A stretch of 64,000 bases of DNA, taken from positions 310,001 through 374,000 of the forward strand of contig JADJII010000001.1 of NCBI GenBank assembly GCA_016707075.1, read 5' to 3'. Under the pieces are notes generated by a model. That model ran no database searches. It had not been told where the DNA came from and saw only the letters and a program-made list of their open reading frames with translations. The DNA is from Egaibacter danicus (lineage in GTDB: Bacteria; Pseudomonadota; Gammaproteobacteria; Burkholderiales; Burkholderiaceae_C). Of this stretch, positions 58,612 through 64,000 are shown piece by piece. The stretch's first letter is position 1. Each line of letters begins with the position of its first letter. The position numbers and the translations under genes are program-made.

Positions 58612-59698
58612 ATTGGCCGCGTGAAGGTTTTTCCTCCAACCCGATCGGGCCACCTCCGCAGGCGTGTCGGGTGGCTGCGACGGGGCAACGAAGCTGTTCG
58701 CGGCTCCCACCTAATCCGCGCGCCAAAAGCAGCGTTAATGCAGTAACCTCAAACAACAAACCCAGCCGCCCGCGAGATGCGAAGTGGACACGACGCGGAC
58801 GCCCGGCACGCTCGCCAGCCAACTCAAAAAGTGTTTTCAGCCCCTGAGCAAACGGCCGCGAAGGATCGCTGCACCACTCGCTCCAGCTCCCCGCATACAG
58901 CGCGGTGCGGCCCAACCCGGCCACTTCCATCGCGATGATGTTGGGCACGGCGCTCACGCCGCTGCCGCAGTGGTGCACCACGGTGGCGGGGTCGCGCCCG
59001 CCCAGCAGGGCTTCGAACTCGGCGCGCAGCTGCGCGGCGGGCTTGAACTTGCCGTCTGCACCGATGTTCTGCGCGAACGGGCGATTCAGCGCGCCGGGCA
59101 TGTGCCCGGCCACGGGGTCCAGCGGCTCCACCTCGCCTTTGAAGCGCGGTGTGCCGCGGGCGTCGATGATGGTTTGCACAGGGCGCCCCAAGTTGTTTGC
59201 TACTGTTTCAGTAGCTACCAGCGCAGTCTTGGTGGCGGCTAGAGCGTATTTTGAGGGCACAAAAGCTGACTTTTCCGCACCGGAGCTGATGGCGCCGCCG
59301 CCCGCCTGCCAGGCCTGCAAGCCGCCGTCGAGCACGGCCACGTTGTCGTGGCCCGCCCACTTCAGCATCCACCACAGGCGGCCGCAGTAGTTGGCGCCCT
59401 GGCGGTCGTACACCACGGCCTGCATGCTGTTGGTGAAGCCCACGCTGCCCAGCCAGGCGGCAAAGGTTTCGCGCGAGGGCAGGGGGTGGCGGCCACCCGA
59501 TGCGGCATCCGGCTGGCCTTTGGCGCTGAGCGCTGTGTCCAGATGCACATACACCGCGCCGGGGATGTGAGCATCGTTGTATTGCTGCTGTCCCAAGGCG
59601 GGGTTCATCAAGTCAAAGCTGCAGTCAAAAATCATCAACGGCGAGCCTTGCTGCCGAAGGGCGGATAACTGGTCCACAGAAATCAGGGTCGTGTACAT
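58598..59698 (-). CDS. sseA: Two-domain sulfurtransferase (rhodanese, SseA type) with run-on C-terminus
   Basis: This transfers sulfane sulfur from thiosulfate or 3-mercaptopyruvate. The first rhodanese domain (residues about 5-135; HIPGAVYVHLD, VVYDRQGANYCGRLWWMLKW, VLDGGLQAWQAGG) is non-catalytic. The second (about 165-285) holds the active-site loop VVHHCGSGVSAVPNI. Related proteins usually end near GSWSEWCSDPSRPFAQG; here a further ~80 residues of unrelated sequence follow and the stop lies in repeat copy 12. The domain linker is encoded by repeat copy 13 (KYALAATKTALVATETVAN). It is 16 nt downstream of the EamA gene. Confidence 0.88.
   Translation of the reverse strand: MYTTLISVDQLSALRQQGSPLMIFDCSFDLMNPALGQQQYNDAHIPGAVYVHLDTALSAKGQPDAASGGRHPLPSRETFAAWLGSVGFTNSMQAVVYDRQGANYCGRLWWMLKWAGHDNVAVLDGGLQAWQAGGGAISSGAEKSAFVPSKYALAATKTALVATETVANNLGRPVQTIIDARGTPRFKGEVEPLDPVAGHMPGALNRPFAQNIGADGKFKPAAQLRAEFEALLGGRDPATVVHHCGSGVSAVPNIIAMEVAGLGRTALYAGSWSEWCSDPSRPFAQGLKTLFELAGERAGRPRRVHFASRGRLGLLFEVTALTLLLARGLGGSREQLRCPVAATRHACGGGPIGLEEKPSRGQLLWI
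59199..59254 (+). repeat. Dispersed ~55-bp repeat, copy 13 (inside sulfurtransferase linker)
   Basis: GCTACTGTTTCAGTAGC (59199-59215) is a clear inverted repeat, followed by TACCAGCGCAGTCTTGGTGG, CGGCTAGAGCG and TATTTT. It is antisense to the gene and read as ALAATKTALVATETVAN, one residue longer than copies 2, 6 and 10 but in the same frame. Confidence 0.75.
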
Positions 59699-59714
59699 GG
59701 GTCAAAACCTTTCT

Positions 59715-60602
59715 TCAGTGTTCTTCGCCCGGCGGGTTGGGCAGGGCGCGGGCGCGCAGGGCGGTGGCGGCCAGGCCGCTGGCCACGATGACCACAATGC
59801 CCAGCCAGCCGATCAGCGCAATTTTGTCGCCAAACAGCAGCAGGCTGTAGACGGACGCAAACACGATGCCTGAGTACTGCAGGTTGGCCACCACCAGGGT
59901 GGAGCCGTGGCTGTAGGCGCGGGTCATGCACAACTGGCCCGCCGCCGCCAGCACGCCAATGGGCACCAGCCAGGCGGCGGCCTGCCAGGTTACCTCGGCC
60001 CAGGGCGTGAGGTCGGTGAACAGCAGGCCGATGCCGCCTGCCACCGCCGAGCCTGCCGCGAAATAAAACACCGTGCGTGCCTCGGGCTCGCCCACGCGGC
60101 CCAGCGCGGTGACCTGCAGGTAAGCCAGCGCGGCGCCCAGCCCCGACAGCAGGCCGATGACGCCTGCGAACAGCTGGTTCTGGTCAATGGTGGGGCGCAG
60201 GGTGAGCACCACGCCAATGAACCCGGCCATCACCGTGGCCAGCAGCGGCCCCTGGCGCTCGGGCTTGCCGTAAAGAATGGCTCCGCCCACGATGAAGGCC
60301 GCAATCCACACGCCGCTCATGTAGTTCAGCGTCATGGCGGTAGCCAGCGGCAGGTGGGCAATGGCGTAGAACCAGGCGCCTAGCGACAACACGCCGGTCA
60401 AGCTGCGCCAGGCCTGCATGGCTACCACCGGCGTGCGGACGGAAATGCCGTTGGCCCGCATCACGACGCCCATGAAGATCATGCTGACGATGCCGCGGTA
60501 AAACACCAGCTCGGTGGTGGTGAAGCTCTCCGACGCAATCTTGACGCCGACCCCCATGGTGGCGAACAGAAACGAGGCCAGAACCATCCAGAGTGCTTGC
60601 AT
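59715..60602 (-). CDS. EamA/DMT-family transporter
   Basis: This 295-residue inner-membrane transporter of the drug/metabolite superfamily has ten hydrophobic segments in two EamA repeats (ALWMVLASFLFATMGVGVKI at the start; VIGLLSGLGAALAYLQVTAL opening the second half). It resembles RhaT/RarD-like exporters whose substrates are amino acids, nucleosides or similar metabolites. It is followed after 16 nt by the sulfurtransferase gene on the same strand and preceded by repeat copy 14. Confidence 0.87.
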   Translation of the reverse strand: MQALWMVLASFLFATMGVGVKIASESFTTTELVFYRGIVSMIFMGVVMRANGISVRTPVVAMQAWRSLTGVLSLGAWFYAIAHLPLATAMTLNYMSGVWIAAFIVGGAILYGKPERQGPLLATVMAGFIGVVLTLRPTIDQNQLFAGVIGLLSGLGAALAYLQVTALGRVGEPEARTVFYFAAGSAVAGGIGLLFTDLTPWAEVTWQAAAWLVPIGVLAAAGQLCMTRAYSHGSTLVVANLQYSGIVFASVYSLLLFGDKIALIGWLGIVVIVASGLAATALRARALPNPPGEEH

Positions 60603-60619
60603 GGGGGGAAATATATAAG

Positions 60620-60673
60620 AAAAGTGCCCCTAGCCCTCATTGGCTATGCGTGAGCAGCTATTAAATTGATAGT
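60620..60673 (-). repeat. Dispersed ~55-bp repeat, copy 14 (3' end of Rieske gene)
   Basis: AAAAGTGCCCCTAGCCCTCA and TTGGCTATGCGTGAGCA precede GCTATTAAATTGATAGTG (60657-60674). It supplies the stop codon of the Rieske oxygenase gene, which ends RMESLSI. Confidence 0.88.
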
Positions 60674-61833
60674 GATTCCATGCGGGCGCGATACCACTCG
60701 TGAAAGTGCTGCATGCCGTCTTCCATGGGGCTCTGGTAGGGGCCGACCTCGTTGTCGCCGCGCTGCATCAGTGCCTTGCGGCCGGCGTCCATGCGCAGCG
60801 CGATTTCGTCGTCTTCCACGCAGGTTTCCATGTAGGCGGCCTGCTGGGCTTCGACAAACTCGCGCTCAAAAGCTGCGATTTCTTCCGGGTAATAAAACTC
60901 CACCATGTTCATGGTTTTCTGCGGCCCCATCGGGTGCAGCGTGGACACCGTCAGCACATGCGGGTACCACTCCACCATGATGTGGGGGTAGTAGGCCAGC
61001 CAGATGGCGCCAAACTTCGGTGGCACGCCATTGCGGTATTTCAGCAGGGCGTTTTGCCAGCGTTCATACACCGGTGAACCGCCCGAAGCATCGGCCTTGC
61101 CCAGCCGATTGGCCACACCGACCGTTTGCACGGAATAATGGTCTTTGAACTCCCAACGCAGGTCGTCACAGGTGACAAAACTGCCGAGGCCAGGGTGAAA
61201 CGGGCCGACGTGGTAGTCCTCCAGATAAACCTCGATGAAAGTCTTCCAGTTGTAGTTGCACTCGTGCATTTCCACGCGGTCCAGCACATGGCCGGAAAAA
61301 TCGAGGTCCGCCAGCGGGCCCATGCCGGCCAGGTCAGTGGCGACGGGGCGGCTATTGTTTTCAAACAGCAGGCCGTTCCACTCCTGCAGCGGGTAGTTGT
61401 TGAGGTTCAGGCAGGGGTCTTGCGGGAAGTGCGGTGCGCCCAGCAAAGACCCGGCCGGGAGTGACGGGCCAGTGCCCGAACCACCTGCACTGTAAGTCCA
61501 GCGGTGCAGCGGGCACACGATGTTTCCTCCCGCGCTGCCGGGCCGGGTGGCGTTCAGTGACCCTCGACCTTTCAGCATGACAGCCTGTCGATGGCGGCAC
61601 ACATTGGAAATCAGCTCCACGCCGGTGGGCGTGCGCACCAGCGCGCGGCCTTCGCCTTCCTGAGGCAGGGCATAGTAGTCCCCAACATTGGGTACTGCCA
61701 GTTGATGACCCACATAACGCGGGCCGTTCTGGAAGAGGGTACTTTGCTCGCGCTGATACAACGCGTCGTCAAAATAGCTTGAAACTGGTAGTTGGCTTGC
61801 GGCCGGCTGCAGTTGAAGACTTAAATCAGACAT
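60661..61833 (-). CDS. Rieske-type non-heme iron oxygenase, alpha subunit
   Basis: This is the 390-residue catalytic subunit of a ring-hydroxylating or choline-monooxygenase-like oxygenase. The Rieske 2Fe-2S ligands are NVCRHRQAVM and CPLHRWTYSAGG (C-x-H...C-x2-H, residues about 79-110). The mononuclear iron site is in FIEVYLEDYHVGPFHPGL (around residue 205). No ferredoxin, reductase or beta subunit lies nearby, so electron donors must come from elsewhere. The substrate cannot be inferred. The last codons and stop are provided by repeat copy 14. Confidence 0.88.
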   Translation of the reverse strand: MSDLSLQLQPAASQLPVSSYFDDALYQREQSTLFQNGPRYVGHQLAVPNVGDYYALPQEGEGRALVRTPTGVELISNVCRHRQAVMLKGRGSLNATRPGSAGGNIVCPLHRWTYSAGGSGTGPSLPAGSLLGAPHFPQDPCLNLNNYPLQEWNGLLFENNSRPVATDLAGMGPLADLDFSGHVLDRVEMHECNYNWKTFIEVYLEDYHVGPFHPGLGSFVTCDDLRWEFKDHYSVQTVGVANRLGKADASGGSPVYERWQNALLKYRNGVPPKFGAIWLAYYPHIMVEWYPHVLTVSTLHPMGPQKTMNMVEFYYPEEIAAFEREFVEAQQAAYMETCVEDDEIALRMDAGRKALMQRGDNEVGPYQSPMEDGMQHFHEWYRARMESLSI

Positions 61834-61998
61834 GGGTGACCTGACCTAAAGACTCCCCACAGGGAGGGTGAGAGAGGGGACCGGCCAGGCCGGGAGAAAG
61901 AGGGCTGATTGTAGCCGGGGCGGCCCCTTGGTAGGGCCGTGTCAGCCCAAGGCCCCTGCCGAAGTCTAAAATGAACGGTTTGCAACTTTCACCTGTCT

Positions 61999-62241
61999 AT
62001 GCCCAAGGCTTCTCCTTCACCAGCTGCGCTCCCCATGCCCGCCACCTATGAGGCGGCGTTGCAGGAGCTCGAAAAGCTGGTCGGTCAACTCGAATCCGGC
62101 GACATGCCGCTGGAACAACTGCTCAGTGGCTACCAGCGCGGGGCCGAACTGCTCCAGTTTTGCCGCGACAAGCTGGAAGCCGTTGAAAACCAGATCAAGG
62201 TGCTGGACGCCGGCATGCTCAAGCCATGGACACCCGAGTGA
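61999..62241 (+). CDS. xseB: Exodeoxyribonuclease VII small subunit
   Basis: XseB is the small, coiled-coil subunit that activates XseA for single-strand DNA degradation. The 80-residue protein has the family core YEAALQELEKLVGQLESGDM, then PLEQLLSGYQRGAELLQFC and KLEAVENQIKVLD. It overlaps the start of ispA by 16 nt, and xseB-ispA-dxs is a classic order. The 165 nt before it show no other gene. Confidence 0.95.
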   Translation: MPKASPSPAALPMPATYEAALQELEKLVGQLESGDMPLEQLLSGYQRGAELLQFCRDKLEAVENQIKVLDAGMLKPWTPE

Positions 62242-63167
62242 AAACCGCCACGCTGTTTGATCTGCGTTCCTGGAGCGCAGGCTGTCTGGATCGCGTGGAA
62301 CGCGCGCTGGAACGGTGGGTGACCGCAGACGCACCGGCTGGCCTGGACCATGGCGCTCCGGCGGAGCTGGTGGAAGCCATGCGCTACGCCGTGCTGGATG
62401 GCGGCAAACGGTTGCGCCCGTTGCTGGTGCTGGCATCCTGTGAGGCGGTGCAGGGAAATGAAGGCGCTGCGATGCGAGCCGCCTGCGCCACCGAACTGAT
62501 CCATGCGTATTCATTGGTCCACGACGACATGCCGTGCATGGACAACGATATCCTGCGCCGCGGTAAGCCCACGGTCCATGTCAAGTTTGGCGAGGCTACG
62601 GCGCTACTGGCAGGCGACGCCCTGCAGGCGCTGGCGTTTGAGCTGCTCACGCCGGAGGATGCAACTTTCCCGGCGGCCATGCAGGCGCAGCTGTGTCGGC
62701 TGCTGGCCCGTGCGGCCGGCAGCGCCGGTATGGCCGGCGGCCAGGCGATTGATCTGGCCAGCGTGGGTGAGCGCCTGAGCGAACGCCAGTTGCGCGACAT
62801 GCACGAGCTCAAGACCGGTGCCCTGCTGCAGGGCAGCGTCATGATGGGTGCGGCCTGCGGCAACCCGACTCAGGCCGAAAAAGCGGCGCTGGAAAACTAC
62901 GGCGCGGCCATGGGGCTGGCGTTTCAGGTGGTGGACGATATTCTGGATGTCACTTCAGACTCGGCTACCCTGGGCAAAACGGCAGGCAAGGACGCTCTGC
63001 AGGACAAGCCAACCTACGTGTCCATTTTGGGGCTGGAACGTTCACGTGCCCATGCACAGGAACTGCTGGCCAGGGCTCTGGCCGCGCTGGATGGCAGCGG
63101 CTTGTCTCATGACCGGACACAGGCCCTTCGCGCACTGGCCGACATGGTGGTCAATCGCGCCCACTGA
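62226..63167 (+). CDS. ispA: Farnesyl diphosphate synthase (polyprenyl synthetase)
   Basis: IspA condenses IPP with DMAPP and GPP to farnesyl diphosphate. The 313-residue all-helical protein has the first Asp-rich motif SLVHDDMPCMDND (about residue 98), the second in AFQVVDDILDVTSD (about 236), and GGKRLRPLLVLAS upstream. The ATG at 62226 lies inside xseB. dxs follows after 14 nt, so precursor and polymer synthesis are co-transcribed. Confidence 0.96.
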   Translation: MDTRVKTATLFDLRSWSAGCLDRVERALERWVTADAPAGLDHGAPAELVEAMRYAVLDGGKRLRPLLVLASCEAVQGNEGAAMRAACATELIHAYSLVHDDMPCMDNDILRRGKPTVHVKFGEATALLAGDALQALAFELLTPEDATFPAAMQAQLCRLLARAAGSAGMAGGQAIDLASVGERLSERQLRDMHELKTGALLQGSVMMGAACGNPTQAEKAALENYGAAMGLAFQVVDDILDVTSDSATLGKTAGKDALQDKPTYVSILGLERSRAHAQELLARALAALDGSGLSHDRTQALRALADMVVNRAH

Positions 63168-63181
63168 GAACAACAAAAACT

Positions 63182-64000
63182 ATGTCAAAGACTTCCTATC
63201 CGCTGCTCAAAGCCATTCATGCCCCGGCTGATTTGCGCAAACTGCCGCGTACGCAGCTGGGCGCGCTTGCCACGGAGCTGCGCGCCTATCTGATCGACAG
63301 CGTATCCAAAACCGGCGGTCACCTCAGCTCCAACCTGGGCACGGTGGAGTTGACGGTTGCGCTGCACTACGTGTTCAACACGCCTGACGATCGTGTGGTG
63401 TGGGATGTGGGCCACCAGACCTACCCGCACAAGATCCTCACCGGGCGGCGTGACCGCATGGCCTCGCTTCGCCAGCTGGGTGGCCTGAGCGGGTTTCCGC
63501 AGCGGGTGGAAAGCGAATACGACGCCTTTGGCACGGCGCACTCCAGCACCTCCATTTCTGCCGCGCTGGGCATGGCCCTGGCGGCCAAGATCAAGGGTGA
63601 AGACCGGCACGCCATCGCGGTGATTGGTGACGGTGCATTGACAGCTGGCATGGCGTTCGAGGCACTCAACAATGCTGGCGTGGCTGACTGCAATCTGCTG
63701 GTGATACTGAACGACAACGACATGAGCATCAGCCCGCCAGTGGGCGCGCTTAACCGGTATCTGGCGCAACTGATGAGCGGTCAGTTTTATTCTGCGGCGA
63801 AAAACGTGGGCAAGACGGTGCTCAAGGGCGCACCACCCCTGTTTGAACTGGCCAAGCGCATTGAAGAGCACGCCAAGGGCATGGTGGTTCCGGCCACGCT
63901 ATTCGAAAAATTTGGCTTCAACTATGTCGGCCCGATTGATGGCCACGACCTCGATTCGCTGATTCCCACGCTGGAAAACATCAGGCACCTCAAAGGTCCG
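63182..64000 (+). CDS. dxs: 1-deoxy-D-xylulose-5-phosphate synthase, N-terminal part (runs off right edge)
   Basis: DXS joins pyruvate and glyceraldehyde 3-phosphate with thiamine diphosphate, the first step of the MEP isoprenoid pathway. About 273 of the usual ~620 residues are present. Visible are LRAYLIDSVSKTGGHLSSNL, WDVGHQTYPHKILTGRRD, GTAHSSTSISAALGMA and the thiamine-binding motif GDGALTAGMAFEALNNAG (about residue 149). The start MSKTSYPLLKAIHAP follows ispA by 14 nt. Identity is certain; the rest lies outside the window. Confidence 0.96.
   Translation, partial: MSKTSYPLLKAIHAPADLRKLPRTQLGALATELRAYLIDSVSKTGGHLSSNLGTVELTVALHYVFNTPDDRVVWDVGHQTYPHKILTGRRDRMASLRQLGGLSGFPQRVESEYDAFGTAHSSTSISAALGMALAAKIKGEDRHAIAVIGDGALTAGMAFEALNNAGVADCNLLVILNDNDMSISPPVGALNRYLAQLMSGQFYSAAKNVGKTVLKGAPPLFELAKRIEEHAKGMVVPATLFEKFGFNYVGPIDGHDLDSLIPTLENIRHLKGP

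Overview
The window reads as chromosomal DNA of a betaproteobacterium, order Burkholderiales, most likely family Comamonadaceae (Rhodoferax/Polaromonas-like). The evidence is the gene order sdhCDAB-sdhE-gltA beside a GntR regulator and mdh, the order mdh - CitE-like lyase - small secreted protein - acnB, the block rpsP-rimM-trmD-rplS, BPSS1780- and DUF2782-type proteins, and a short AT-rich dispersed repeat scattered among and inside GC-rich genes. Genus and species are inference. There are no rRNA genes, insertion sequences, prophage or CRISPR arrays, and no gene-free stretch longer than about 300 bases.

Layout. 1-10,600 is a TCA-cycle block: citrate synthase (cut by the left edge), succinate dehydrogenase and its flavinylation factor on the minus strand under a GntR/UTRA regulator, then malate dehydrogenase (frameshifted), a CitE-like lyase, a small exported protein and aconitase B on the plus strand. 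10,600-13,900 holds a DUF486 membrane protein, a phosphate uptake pair (DUF47 + Pit), a TM2-type protein and an acetyltransferase. 13,950-16,100 is the S16/RimM/TrmD/L19 operon. 16,100-24,200 holds housekeeping genes (Nudix, CbiB-like, HisC-like aminotransferase, RsgA, pterin dehydratase, M48 protease, oligoribonuclease, DEAD-box helicase). 24,200-31,000 holds a degenerate HD-GYP protein, an amine/amino-acid oxidase, a hemerythrin, tRNA-Ala, an esterase, a fused MFS protein and GMP reductase. 31,100-39,750 carries uvrD, thrB, polA and small envelope proteins. 39,800-48,400 is more accessory: patatin, GNAT, a frameshifted LuxR-type ATPase, dienelactone hydrolase, a ZIP metal transporter, a broken DUF4399 gene and a membrane protein. 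48,500-55,000 is a TetR-controlled RND efflux operon. 55,000-64,000 holds fhs, a VapBC toxin-antitoxin pair with an unknown neighbour, a sulfurtransferase, an EamA transporter, a Rieske oxygenase, xseB, ispA and the start of dxs (cut by the right edge).

Main observation. By eye I find 14 copies of one ~55-bp element: a short inverted repeat of the form GCTAT-n5-8-ATAGC, then a GCATAT box, then GAGGGCT and GGC-n3-TTTT. Eight copies lie inside open reading frames (gntR, citE-like, rsgA, phhB, uvrD, polA, the outer-membrane efflux gene, sseA-like). Four others overlap a start or stop codon (ZIP, sseA-like, Rieske gene, small exported protein), and two are intergenic. Four antisense copies are read in one and the same frame and give alignable peptides (SALARPAQAAPVSIAN, SALARRALTATEIVAN and relatives). 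Both sense copies also share a frame. Most intragenic copies sit in linkers between domains. This resembles the in-frame palindromic elements known from Rickettsia, but here in a betaproteobacterium. Two same-orientation copies also bracket the VapBC module.

Three genes carry frame-disrupting changes: one-base shifts in mdh and in the LuxR-type ATPase, and a 5-bp tandem duplication in the DUF4399 gene. At least the first may be a sequence error, because the gene is central to metabolism.
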